Shown: one piece after another, positions 27,082-34,625 of the stretch
Numbering within the stretch: the stretch's first letter is position 1
How the letters are laid out: every line of letters begins with the position of its first letter
From: Clostridiales bacterium
GTDB taxonomy: Bacteria; Bacillota; Clostridia; Christensenellales; CAG-138
Reading direction: 5' to 3'
Length of the DNA: 64,000 nucleotides
NCBI GenBank assembly: GCA_024691085.1
Contig: JAILNX010000015.1
Coordinates: 41,947 to 105,946, forward strand
The notes under the pieces: model-generated
The model's database searches: none
What the model was told of the DNA's origin: nothing
What the model saw: the letters and a program-made list of their open reading frames with translations, nothing else
Position numbers and translations under genes: made by a program

Positions 27082-27780
27082 TTATCTGATAAACCCGTTT
27101 ATGTCGCCGTCCGATAACAACCGCCTCTCCCCCGGCTTCATGCTTCCGAGCCGGACGCTGCCTATGGAAATGCGGCAAAGCCTTAACGTAGCGTGCCCGA
27201 CCTTTTCGAGCATTCGCCTTACCTGCCTGTTCCTGCCCTCGTGAATCGTGATCTCAAGCAGGCTTCCAGTTACGCTACGTTTAACGATCTTTACGGTTGC
27301 AGGTGAGGTCATGCCGTCGTCAAGCTCGACTCCGTTCCTTAGCGCGTCAGCTTCAGCGTCGCTGACCTCGCCCGAACAGAATACCCGGTATGTTTTCGTT
27401 TTCTCATATCTCGGATGGGTGAGCTTGTCCGCGAATTCGCCGTTGTTTGTTACAAATATAAGTCCCTCGGAATCATAATCCAAACGGCCTACGGTATAAA
27501 GTCTTACTGGAATATCCTTGAAATAATCGGTTACCTTGACCCTGTCTTCAGTCAAAGAAGAACTGCAGATAACGTTCTTGGGTTTATAGAACGCATAAAC
27601 CACCTTGCGGGAAACAGGTTCGACCCGTTTCCCGTCAAGCATTACTATATCGTTTTCTTCGACGGAAGAACCGACGGCGGCGGTCGAACCGTTCACCGTG
27701 ACCCTTCCTTCTGCAATGATCTCCTCGCATTTTCTGCGCGAAGCGATCCCCGCGTCGGCAAGATATTTTTGCAGTCTCAA
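27082..27780 (-). CDS. rluB: Ribosomal large-subunit pseudouridine synthase, RluB/RsuA family
   Basis: This is a 232-residue enzyme with an S4 RNA-binding domain at residues 1-45 (MRLQKYLADAGIASRRKCEE). The catalytic motif GRLDYDSEGL carries the Asp at residue 101. HEGRNRQVRRMLEKVGH is the family end motif. The 23S rRNA position is inferred from the family. It starts 24 nt after dacF. Confidence 0.92.
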   Translation of the reverse strand: MRLQKYLADAGIASRRKCEEIIAEGRVTVNGSTAAVGSSVEENDIVMLDGKRVEPVSRKVVYAFYKPKNVICSSSLTEDRVKVTDYFKDIPVRLYTVGRLDYDSEGLIFVTNNGEFADKLTHPRYEKTKTYRVFCSGEVSDAEADALRNGVELDDGMTSPATVKIVKRSVTGSLLEITIHEGRNRQVRRMLEKVGHATLRLCRISIGSVRLGSMKPGERRLLSDGDINGFIR

Positions 27781-27804
27781 TTTAAATTGCTCCTTAATGA
27801 GGCT

Positions 27805-28929
27805 TTATGCAAAAAGCCGAACGAGCGCATTCCACCAATACTCGAAGCCGATCGCTTTCATATCGGATCCGGCGATAAGATCCGTCTCGCCGACAAGTTT
27901 ATCCTGTGAATAAACCCGGAGCACTCCGACGGTTTCGCCTTTTGATATCGGCGCTGTAAGCGGTGAAAAGATCTCAGTTTCCGTTCTGAACGAAGACTCG
28001 GTCGCCTTTTGCATCACTGTAATTATACTATCTTTTGTTATAACTTCCAAGAGCTTTTCGGGACTGTTTTCAACAAATGTTTTACCGACGCACGTATTTT
28101 CGGGAACTATGGTTTCTACGCTGTAATCCGAAAATGCCCTGTCGAGCAGTTTTGCGGCAGTTTCAAACATAGGCCTGCAGTTCAGAACCGCTCCGACGAC
28201 CGTCATCCCGTCGCGCTCAGCGCCGAATACGAGGCATCTTCCGGCTGCGGAGGTATAGCCCGTCTTTACTCCGAAAGCTCCGTTATACGACCACAGAAGA
28301 CTGTTCTTGTTCTTGAACGTTCTGACCTTGTCGCCGCTTGATGTCGTATAGTATTTTGTTGATACGATCTCTTTGAACTCCGGTATTTTCAGCGCCTCAC
28401 GCGTAATAAGACAAAGCTCGTATGCGGTCGTAAGGTGCTTGTCGTTATGAAGTCCGTTCGGTGTTATAAAATGCGTTTTCTTTAGCCCGATCTCCTCTGC
28501 TTTCTTGTTCATAAGAGCAACAAATCCGTCGACTGTACCGCTCACGTGGACAGCGAGCGCGACGGCGGCGTCGTTACCGGATGCGAGCATCAACCCGTAA
28601 AGCAGGTCTTTTACGGTCATCTTTTCCCCGAGCGAAAGATAGATCGAGGAGCCCTCGATCCCGACCGATTCCTTTGTAATCTCAACGATCTCCGAATCAG
28701 CGCAGTTCTCTAGCACGACGAGAGCTGTCATGATTTTTGTAGTGCTTGCCATTGGAAGCCTGTCGTCCGGATTATCACACGCAAGGATCTGACCGGTTTC
28801 GCATTCTATCACCGCCATAGCCGAAGCGTTAGTTGCGATCATGGGCGCACCCTTCGCCGCTATGGTCATATAGATCATGCAGAACGCGATTATCAGCGCG
28901 AGAGATGCGCGGATCCACTTCCTGTTCAT
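27805..28929 (-). CDS. dacF: D-alanyl-D-alanine carboxypeptidase (DacF-like)
   Basis: This 374-residue penicillin-binding protein trims D-Ala from peptidoglycan stem peptides outside the membrane. An N-terminal signal (residues 1-25) is followed by the active-site SxxK at S62-K65 (ASTTKIM), SGN at 117-119 and KTG at 222-224 (GVKTGYTS). The C-terminal part (about 270-345) fits the PBP5-type beta domain. Its position next to ytfJ suggests DacF, the forespore enzyme, but a vegetative DacA role is possible. It overlaps the ytfJ stop by 1 nt. Confidence 0.9.
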   Translation of the reverse strand: MNRKWIRASLALIIAFCMIYMTIAAKGAPMIATNASAMAVIECETGQILACDNPDDRLPMASTTKIMTALVVLENCADSEIVEITKESVGIEGSSIYLSLGEKMTVKDLLYGLMLASGNDAAVALAVHVSGTVDGFVALMNKKAEEIGLKKTHFITPNGLHNDKHLTTAYELCLITREALKIPEFKEIVSTKYYTTSSGDKVRTFKNKNSLLWSYNGAFGVKTGYTSAAGRCLVFGAERDGMTVVGAVLNCRPMFETAAKLLDRAFSDYSVETIVPENTCVGKTFVENSPEKLLEVITKDSIITVMQKATESSFRTETEIFSPLTAPISKGETVGVLRVYSQDKLVGETDLIAGSDMKAIGFEYWWNALVRLFA

Positions 28930-29435
28930 CAGTCCATATCTCCGTAGGAAGAATACTCGTCTTTCATTGAATGAGACTTACCGGACATTTCGGAAGTATC
29001 GTCTTCCCCGAGCGGAGCTTTATCGCTCTTTGAGCCGCAAGCGAGTTCCTTAATAAGCCTCTCAGCCGTATCGATCATCTGCGGGATAAGATCGACGAGC
29101 CTGTCGGAAGCGCAATCCTGCTTTGCGGGAAGGACTCTGACCGTTCCGTTCTGCACGGCAAGGAAAGCAAGCGGAGTAAGGCTCATTCCGACCGCGGATG
29201 CGCCGATGAACGGAAGACTTCCGTCGAAATTGACCTCGATCGAGCTTTTCTTTACGGGCGTTACGGCGACGTATTCTCCCCCGCCGACCAGCATTCCGAG
29301 GCTGACCTTCGATACGGGAAGTATCATCGTGTTGTCGTCGGACATTATCGGAGTGCCGATAACTGTATTTACGTCAGCGAGCCTCTTCACGTGCTCCATT
29401 GACGACTGCATTATGTTCTCTATTGGATGACTCAT
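28929..29435 (-). CDS. ytfJ: Sporulation protein YtfJ (GerW family)
   Basis: This 168-residue protein has the YtfJ pattern: MSHPIENIMQSSMEHVKRL, VNTVIGTPI and GMLVGGGEY. In Bacillus the homologue GerW is needed for spore germination. A Ser/Asp-rich tail is not conserved. The start is clear, with AAAAGGAG 8 nt before the ATG, even though it lies 62 nt inside the upstream gene. It is followed by dacF. Confidence 0.9.
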   Translation of the reverse strand: MSHPIENIMQSSMEHVKRLADVNTVIGTPIMSDDNTMILPVSKVSLGMLVGGGEYVAVTPVKKSSIEVNFDGSLPFIGASAVGMSLTPLAFLAVQNGTVRVLPAKQDCASDRLVDLIPQMIDTAERLIKELACGSKSDKAPLGEDDTSEMSGKSHSMKDEYSSYGDMD

Positions 29436-29949
29436 CTTTCTTTCTCCTTTTGGCTTTTATTGATCCTAAAACTAATTTCCCCAAATTGAATTTTGCTATA
29501 CCATTTACATTGATCGCGAAAGACGAACCGGTAAGATCCGGATCGATGTTTACTGCCGGCTTGATTTTGAATAAACACAGTACTGCCTGAATGATGGCAA
29601 TGTTAACTGCTCCCGCAGCCACCGCGGACTTATCCGGAGCGTCATGAAAACCGATCCTGCCGGTGACGTACAGTTCTCGAACAATAACCGAATTGAGAAT
29701 GGAAATGTCGGCTTTCGGTTTTTTATCGCCGATGACTTTCGGCTTAAAAAAGTTCGAGTACAATATGAATCCGTAAGGCGGTACAAATAAAACTTTGGTT
29801 CTTATGGGTATCGGAATGAGACCGAAAAGTATTCTCGGCTTAACGAGTAAATGTATTCCGCGCCTGCGTATCCTTATTTCGACATCCGTCTTCTTCGGCA
29901 GCAGTATGAAGAGTATTACTGCCGCTGCGGCCAACAACAGAATTATCAT
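29374..29949 (-). CDS. DUF2953 membrane protein (YtfI-like)
   Basis: This 191-residue protein has an N-terminal membrane helix (MIILLLAAAAVILFILLP), then a beta-rich region and a second hydrophobic stretch near AVAAGAVNIAIIQAVLCLF. The layout and its position directly before ytfJ match DUF2953/YtfI, a family of unknown role next to sporulation genes. The last 62 nt overlap ytfJ in another frame, which is long for an overlap. It is divergent from ruvC. Confidence 0.75.
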   Translation of the reverse strand: MIILLLAAAAVILFILLPKKTDVEIRIRRRGIHLLVKPRILFGLIPIPIRTKVLFVPPYGFILYSNFFKPKVIGDKKPKADISILNSVIVRELYVTGRIGFHDAPDKSAVAAGAVNIAIIQAVLCLFKIKPAVNIDPDLTGSSFAINVNGIAKFNLGKLVLGSIKAKRRKKDESSNREHNAVVNGAREEAR

Positions 29950-29997
29950 TGTTTCATCGTCCGTTCCTCTGGATAGATTTTAGTTTTCTCAAAACGC

Positions 29998-30026
29998 TTG
30001 TAAAATATTTGTTCTCATGGTAAAAT
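29998..30026 (+). promoter_or_regulatory. Promoter of ruvCAB
   Basis: TTGTAA (29998-30003), a 17-nt spacer and TAAAAT (30021-30026) preceded by TGG give an extended -10 promoter 34 nt before the ruvC ATG. Confidence 0.65.
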
Positions 30027-30059
30027 AAAAGGAAAGAGTTTGAATTTGGAAAGGTGCAT

Positions 30060-30557
30060 ATGATTATTCTCGGAATCGATCCAGGATACGCCATATTAGG
30101 ATACGGTCTGATCTCTTTCGACCGCGGAAAGATCACGGTTATCGATTACGGAGTTATCGAGACCAAGGCCGATAAGACCTTCCCGGAGCGGCTTGAGGTT
30201 CTGCATCGCGGCATGATGCTTCTGATAGAAAAGTTCAGACCGGATTATATCGCGTTCGAGGAGCTGTTCTTCAATCACAACGCAAAGACCGCCATCCAGG
30301 TCGCGGCGGGACGCGGAGTTGCGCTCCTCGCGGCTCAACAGGCAGGTCTTCCGCTTTATGAGTACACTCCCATGCAGATCAAGTTAAACGTTACCGGAGA
30401 CGGTCACGCGGACAAGCACCAGGTACAGACTATGGTAAAGCTGCTTCTGAAGCTTAAGGATATCCCCAAGCCCGACGACGCAGCGGACGCGCTCGGCGCG
30501 GCAATATGCCACGCAAGCACATTAGGACCGGCGCAGGAGGAGTTCAGAATAAAGTAA
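30060..30557 (+). CDS. ruvC: Holliday junction resolvase RuvC
   Basis: This 165-residue endonuclease cuts Holliday junctions. Acidic residues are D7 (LGIDPGYA), E67-E68 (AFEELFF), D140 and D143 (PDDAADALG). ATG at 30060 follows GGAAAGG with 5 nt spacing; a GTG two codons earlier overlaps the ribosome site. It overlaps ruvA by 1 nt (TAATG). Confidence 0.96.
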   Translation: MIILGIDPGYAILGYGLISFDRGKITVIDYGVIETKADKTFPERLEVLHRGMMLLIEKFRPDYIAFEELFFNHNAKTAIQVAAGRGVALLAAQQAGLPLYEYTPMQIKLNVTGDGHADKHQVQTMVKLLLKLKDIPKPDDAADALGAAICHASTLGPAQEEFRIK

Positions 30558-31138
30558 TGTACGCTCATATAAAGGGTATCGTAGATTCGGTTACTGCCGA
30601 CAAGGCTGTCATCGACGCTTCCGGCGTCGGGTACGAGCTTAACTGCAGCTCGCAGACGCTGAATAAACTTATAGAGGGAAAACAGGCAAAGCTCTATACG
30701 CACCTGAATATCTCACAGGACGCCGTCGCGCTTTACGGCTTCTATTCGGAATCCGAAAGAACGATGTTCAGAAAGCTCCTCGGCGTTTCGAGGATAGGGC
30801 CGAAGGTAGCCTTAAGCGTTCTATCGGTGCTTACCCCCGAGGACGTATCGCTTGCCGTTATCACGGATAACGTTGCGGCATTCGACAGGGTCCAGGGCAT
30901 GGGCAGAAAGACCGCCGCGAGGGTTATCCTCGAGCTTAAGGAAAAAGTCGAAGCGGCTGCTCCTTCCGATTCAGGAGGCACTCCGTCTGCAGCGTCCATG
31001 AAGTCCGAAGCTATCGCCGCGCTCGTTTCTCTCGGTTATGACGGTGCAGAAGCAGGTCGTGTCGTATCCGAGCTTCCCGAGCTTTCGACGGTTGAAGAAA
31101 CGATCAAATCCGCATTAAGGGAGTTCTCGAAAAGGTAA
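30557..31138 (+). CDS. ruvA: Holliday junction branch migration protein RuvA
   Basis: This 193-residue DNA-binding subunit of the RuvAB complex begins MYAHIKGIVD with an OB fold. A helix-hairpin-helix pair follows (LLGVSRIGPKVALSVLS and VQGMGRKTAARVILELKEK), and the C-terminal domain contacts RuvB. The start overlaps the ruvC stop by 1 nt, which fixes it against longer in-frame alternatives. Confidence 0.96.
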   Translation: MYAHIKGIVDSVTADKAVIDASGVGYELNCSSQTLNKLIEGKQAKLYTHLNISQDAVALYGFYSESERTMFRKLLGVSRIGPKVALSVLSVLTPEDVSLAVITDNVAAFDRVQGMGRKTAARVILELKEKVEAAAPSDSGGTPSAASMKSEAIAALVSLGYDGAEAGRVVSELPELSTVEETIKSALREFSKR

Positions 31139-31141
31139 CCT

Positions 31142-32173
31142 ATGGATTACGATGAAAGAATTATTTCCTCTTCCTTCCAGGAGGAGGATGAAAAGATCGA
31201 ATACAGCTTAAGGCCCCGTTTTCTGAACGAGTACATCGGTCAGGGAAAGGTCAAGGAGCATATAAGCGTTTACATGCGCGCGGCTAAGCTGCGCGGCGAA
31301 GCGCTCGATCACGTGCTCCTCTACGGGCCTCCGGGCCTCGGCAAGACGACGCTTGCGTCAATCATTTCGAACGAAATGGGCGGCAAACTTAACGTTACAA
31401 GCGGCCCCGCCATTACGCACAGCAGGGATCTTGCCGCGATCCTTTCCAATATCAACGAGGGCGATATCCTGTTTATAGACGAGATTCACCGCCTTAACGC
31501 GAGCGTTGAGGAGATCCTCTACCCCGCTATGGAGGATTTCGCGTATGATATAGTCATCGGCAAGGGCCCGTCCGCGAGATCTTTGAGGATGGAACTTCCG
31601 AAGTTTACTCTTGTCGGCGCGACGACGAGGCTCGGTCTTCTGACTTCTCCGCTGCGCGACAGGTTCGGCATTAAGGAACAGCTCGATCTTTATTCGCCCG
31701 AGGACCTTAAGGAGATCATCGGAAGAAGCGCAGGAATTCTTGCCGTTGAGATAACCGAAGACGGCGCTCTCGAGATCGCGTCGAGATCCCGCGGCACACC
31801 CCGAGTCGCCAACAGGCTTTTGAAGCGCGTCCGCGATTTCGCCCAGGTTAAAGGCACGGGCGTCATCGACTGCGAAACTTCCATGCGCGCTCTCGAGATG
31901 CTGGGCGTTGACGAGCTTGGTCTCGACTCCGTCGATAGGCGCATGCTCGAAGCTATGATCGTCAAGTTCCGCGGCAGACCAGTCGGCCTTGATACGATCG
32001 CGGCGTCAACCGGCGAGGACGCGACAACGATCGAGGACGTATACGAGCCGTATCTGATCCAGCTCGGCTTTATAGCAAGGACTCCACGCGGCAGGATACT
32101 GCTTCCCGCCGCTTACGAGCATATGGGCTACCCCGCCCCCGAAGGCGACAGCAATCAATTGAAACTTTATTAA
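31142..32173 (+). CDS. ruvB: Holliday junction DNA helicase RuvB
   Basis: This 343-residue AAA+ motor drives branch migration. Walker [10 protein letters not shown] is at 62-70 and Walker B FIDEIH at 111-116. [11 protein letters not shown] is the arginine-finger region, and a winged helix at the end includes [19 protein letters not shown]. It lies 3 nt after ruvA. Confidence 0.97.
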   Translation: MDYDERIISSSFQEEDEKIEYSLRPRFLNEYIGQGKVKEHISVYMRAAKLRGEALDHVLLYGPPGLGKTTLASIISNEMGGKLNVTSGPAITHSRDLAAILSNINEGDILFIDEIHRLNASVEEILYPAMEDFAYDIVIGKGPSARSLRMELPKFTLVGATTRLGLLTSPLRDRFGIKEQLDLYSPEDLKEIIGRSAGILAVEITEDGALEIASRSRGTPRVANRLLKRVRDFAQVKGTGVIDCETSMRALEMLGVDELGLDSVDRRMLEAMIVKFRGRPVGLDTIAASTGEDATTIEDVYEPYLIQLGFIARTPRGRILLPAAYEHMGYPAPEGDSNQLKLY

Positions 32174-32194
32174 TATGATCCGGAGGGAATTAAA

Positions 32195-33118
32195 ATGTTC
32201 GGAAAGAAAGCAAAGGAATTACAGAAAGAGCTTGAAGCAAAGAATAATGAGATAGTTGCTCTCAAAGCCCGAATTGAGGAGCTTGAGACCGAAACTGCAA
32301 GATTAAAGGAGCAGGAAGCGTCCGTTGCGCGCGCAATCAAGGAAGCGGGCGACGCCGCACAGAGGATCGAGGCTGAAGCCGAAGAAAAGCGCGGAGAGCT
32401 CCTTGAGGAAGCAGAAAGAGTTGTAAAACTTGCTCACGAGAACGCCGACGCCACGGTGAAAAAGTCCGAGGAAGAGGCTGACGAGATAAAGAAAAAGGCC
32501 GAGGAATACTGCAATATTCAGCGCAAGGACGCCGAGAGCTACGCGGAGAACACCCGTACCGACGTAAATATCTACGTCGAGCGCACCATCGTAGCGTCCC
32601 AGCTTGAAGTCAAGAAACGCAAGGACGTTTCTTCAAAGCTCAACGAGCTTCTTAAAGAGACCGTAGCATTCCTGACCTCGAAGAATAACGAGTATGCTGA
32701 GCTTTTGAATTCGGTCGTTGAAGAAAAGTCGGAAGAGGTCCGCGATCTTTGCTACGACGTCGAGAAATGCAGCTGCTCCTGCAAGGACTGCGAGAACGAC
32801 TGCTCGATAAAGGAATCCGCCGAGAATACGCCTTCCCAGGAACAGAAGGAACCCGAAGCGGAGACCGAAGAAGCCGAACCCGACGATCTTCCCGAGGATT
32901 ATGACAGCCCCGCTCAGCTGATGCAGAATATCTATCATATTCTCAAGCGCCAGCTTCCCGAACAGAGCGCCGAAGACGACTCCCCCGCCGAAGATAACAA
33001 CGAAGAGGCAGAGGCCGAGGCCGAGCCCGAGGCGTCAGAAGAACTGAAAGAAGAGATCGACAGCAGCCTTCCCCACGACGACTCGCTGGCCGAGCTCGTT
33101 TCGGATATCGTAAAGTAA
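32195..33118 (+). CDS. Coiled-coil protein with a cysteine cluster, DivIVA-like helix
   Basis: This is a 307-residue protein of unknown function. Residues 5-125 are a long coiled coil (KELQKELEAKNNEIVALKAR, then many Glu/Lys heptads). Residues near 190-208 carry a dense cluster, CSCSCKDCENDC, which could bind metal. The second half is very acidic and low in complexity, with short hydrophobic patches (PAQLMQNIYHILKRQL and DSLAELVSDIVK). There is no signal or membrane segment. The helical part is reminiscent of DivIVA-type scaffold proteins. It starts 21 nt after ruvB, so it may share that transcript. Confidence 0.75.
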   Translation: MFGKKAKELQKELEAKNNEIVALKARIEELETETARLKEQEASVARAIKEAGDAAQRIEAEAEEKRGELLEEAERVVKLAHENADATVKKSEEEADEIKKKAEEYCNIQRKDAESYAENTRTDVNIYVERTIVASQLEVKKRKDVSSKLNELLKETVAFLTSKNNEYAELLNSVVEEKSEEVRDLCYDVEKCSCSCKDCENDCSIKESAENTPSQEQKEPEAETEEAEPDDLPEDYDSPAQLMQNIYHILKRQLPEQSAEDDSPAEDNNEEAEAEAEPEASEELKEEIDSSLPHDDSLAELVSDIVK

Positions 33119-33122
33119 TGGA

Positions 33123-33161
33123 TTGCCCGATCCGCAAAAAGGTGTTATAATCCTTTTTGCG
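33123..33161 (+). promoter_or_regulatory. tRNA-Arg promoter inside a hairpin
   Basis: TTGCCC (33123-33128), 17 nt and TATAAT (33146-33151) preceded by TGT form the promoter. The -10 box is the end of the 9-nt loop between CGCAAAAAGG (33133-33142) and CCTTTTTGCG (33152-33161), a perfect 10-bp inverted repeat. The hairpin may end the upstream coiled-coil gene transcript. Confidence 0.65.
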
Positions 33162-33165
33162 TTCC

Positions 33166-33242
33166 GCACCCGTAGCTCACCTGGATAGAGCGTATGCCTC
33201 CGGAGCATAAGGCAGTGAGTTCGAGTCTCGCCGGGTGCGCCA
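33166..33242 (+). tRNA. tRNA-Arg (anticodon CCG)
   Basis: This 77-nt tRNA has acceptor stem GCACCCG/CGGGTGC, D-arm GCTC/GAGC, anticodon stem TATGC/GCATA with loop CTCCGGA (anticodon CCG at 33200-33202) and T-arm GTGAG/CTCGC with TTCGAGT. The discriminator is G and the 3' CCA is encoded. It reads CGG codons. Confidence 0.97.
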
Positions 33243-33280
33243 AAACAAAAGCGAAGAGCGTTGCTCTTCGCTTTTGTTTT
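33242..33280 (+). terminator. tRNA terminator, 18-bp stem
   Basis: The perfect 18-bp arms (33242-33259 and 33263-33280) include GCGAAGAGC and GCTCTTCGC around loop GTT. The right arm ends TTTTGTTTT. The left arm begins at the final A of the tRNA CCA end, so the terminator is fused to the mature 3' end. Confidence 0.85.
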
Positions 33281-33291
33281 ATTGCAAAAAC

Positions 33292-33388
33292 AGACTTGAA
33301 CTCCGACTTTGGATGAGTCCAAAGTCACAGCACAGCGACATACATGCTTTATTACACGAAATGACTCGCTGTGCGGAGTTCATAGTCT
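33292..33388 (+). other. Candidate structured RNA or cruciform: three-way junction of three perfect stems
   Basis: The closing stem is AGACT (33292-33296) and GAACTCC (33298-33304) with GGAGTTC (33375-33381) and AGTCT (33384-33388), 12 bp with a small internal loop. Inside are hairpin GACTTTGGA/TCCAAAGTC (33305-33313 and 33318-33326, loop TGAG) and stem GCACAGCGA/TCGCTGTGC (33330-33338 and 33366-33374) with a 27-nt loop. The stems abut with almost no unpaired bases. I see no coding potential or clear promoter. The closing stem is made of tRNA T-arm-like sequence in both orientations. It could be an RNA, a DNA cruciform site or a decayed mobile element end. Confidence 0.45.
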
Positions 33389-33399
33389 CGCCGGGTGCG
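33376..33399 (+). repeat. Second copy of the tRNA-Arg 3' end (att-like direct repeat)
   Basis: AGTCTCGCCGGGTGCG (33384-33399) is identical to the tRNA 3' end at 33224-33239, and GAGTTC before it also matches (33376-33381 against 33217-33222). CCA is missing. Direct repeats of a tRNA 3' end 160 bp apart are the mark of integrase attachment sites; the segment between could be a residue of an excised element. Confidence 0.6.
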
Positions 33400-33411
33400 T
33401 ATAATAATAAA

Positions 33412-33440
33412 CCGACCGGTTATTCGCCGGTCGGATTATT
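33412..33440. terminator. Terminator downstream of deoB and of the tRNA region
   Basis: CCGACCGG (33412-33419) and CCGGTCGG (33427-33434) form a stable hairpin with a 7-nt loop. T/A-rich sequence lies on both sides, so it may work for the minus-strand deoB operon and for plus-strand transcripts. Confidence 0.65.
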
Positions 33441-33452
33441 TATTTGTTTTTA

Positions 33453-34613
33453 TCAGATCAGCTTATCGAGGAACGAAGTCCCGCAGTGCCATTTCTCGCC
33501 GGTAAGATACTCGTAAACCGTAGCGCCGAGATCGGCAAAGGATTCGAGCGTTCCGAGAGAACAGGTTTTTCCGTTTCCAATTAGCGCGATCACGGGAATG
33601 TATTCCCTGGTATGATCGGTTCCGGGATAAGCGGGATCGCATCCGTGATCGGCGGTGATTATCAAGAGATCTTCTTCCGTCATGGCGCGGAGTATCTCCG
33701 GCAGTTTGCTGTCGAAGTACTCGAGAGCGGCGCCGTAGCCTTCGACGTCGTTCCTGTGACCGTAGAGCATATCGAAGTCAACGAGGTTCGTAAAGATGAA
33801 ATCTCCCACGCCCTCTTTCAAAAACCTTATCGTGGATTCAATGCCGTCGTGATTGTTCTTGGTATGGTCGACGGTCGTTATGCCCCTGTGCGCGAAGATA
33901 TCCTCGATCTTTCCAATGCCGACGACGTCCATTCCCTTTGCGGTAAGCCCGTCTAAAATGGTATCATTCATCGGTGCGAGCGCATAGTCGCGTCTGTTTT
34001 CCGTACGGTAGTATTCTCCGTCCCTGTCGGAGAAGGGCCTTGCGATGACTCTGCCAACAAGATCGTCGCCTACGAGCATCTTCCTTGCGGTCTCGCAGAT
34101 TGTATAAAGCTCCTCAAGCGGGATGACGCTCTCGTGAGCGGCAATCTGGAAAACACTGTCGGCGGAGGTATAGACGATCGGTTTTCCCGTCCTCACGTGC
34201 TCGTCGCCGAGACGCTTGATTATCTCGGTACCCGAGGCGACTTCGTTTCCGAGAGTGCCCCTACCGATCGCTTTCTCAAAAGCGTCGATTATCCTTTTGG
34301 GGAATCCGTTCGGATACGTGCGGAACTGGATATCCATGGGAAATCCAGCCATCTCCCAATGACCGCTCGTCGTATCCTTCGCCTTCGTGACCTCTTTCGC
34401 TCTGCCGTATGCGGCGGAAGGGAACTTAACGCTCGGGAGGCGTGAATCCTCGATGTTGCCGAGACCGAGCAGGATAAGATTCGGGATCTTCATGCCCCTC
34501 TCTTTATAGATGTGCCCGAGAGTGTGCGCGCCCTTATCGCCGAATTCGGCGGCGTCAGGAAGACATCCGATGCCCACGCTGTCAAGAACAATGATCGTCG
34601 CTCTTTTTTTCAT
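33453..34613 (-). CDS. deoB: Phosphopentomutase
   Basis: This is a 386-residue alkaline-phosphatase-fold mutase that interconverts ribose-5-phosphate and ribose-1-phosphate (and the deoxy forms). Metal-binding motifs are LDSVGIGCLPDAAEFGD, the phosphorylated threonine in AKDTTSGHWEM, TNLVDFDMLYGHRND and TADHGCDPAYPGTDHTRE. It starts 12 nt after the spo0A-like gene and ends the long minus-strand array. Confidence 0.96.
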   Translation of the reverse strand: MKKRATIIVLDSVGIGCLPDAAEFGDKGAHTLGHIYKERGMKIPNLILLGLGNIEDSRLPSVKFPSAAYGRAKEVTKAKDTTSGHWEMAGFPMDIQFRTYPNGFPKRIIDAFEKAIGRGTLGNEVASGTEIIKRLGDEHVRTGKPIVYTSADSVFQIAAHESVIPLEELYTICETARKMLVGDDLVGRVIARPFSDRDGEYYRTENRRDYALAPMNDTILDGLTAKGMDVVGIGKIEDIFAHRGITTVDHTKNNHDGIESTIRFLKEGVGDFIFTNLVDFDMLYGHRNDVEGYGAALEYFDSKLPEILRAMTEEDLLIITADHGCDPAYPGTDHTREYIPVIALIGNGKTCSLGTLESFADLGATVYEYLTGEKWHCGTSFLDKLI

Positions 34614-34625
34614 AGATTCCCTCCG

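Noticed and set aside
33035-33328. Frame across tRNA-Arg (minus strand)
   Set aside because: It translates the tRNA and its terminator; the sequence is explained by RNA structure.
33235-33516. Plus-strand frame over the three-way junction
   Set aside because: It crosses hairpins and the terminator and lacks a ribosome site; not coding.
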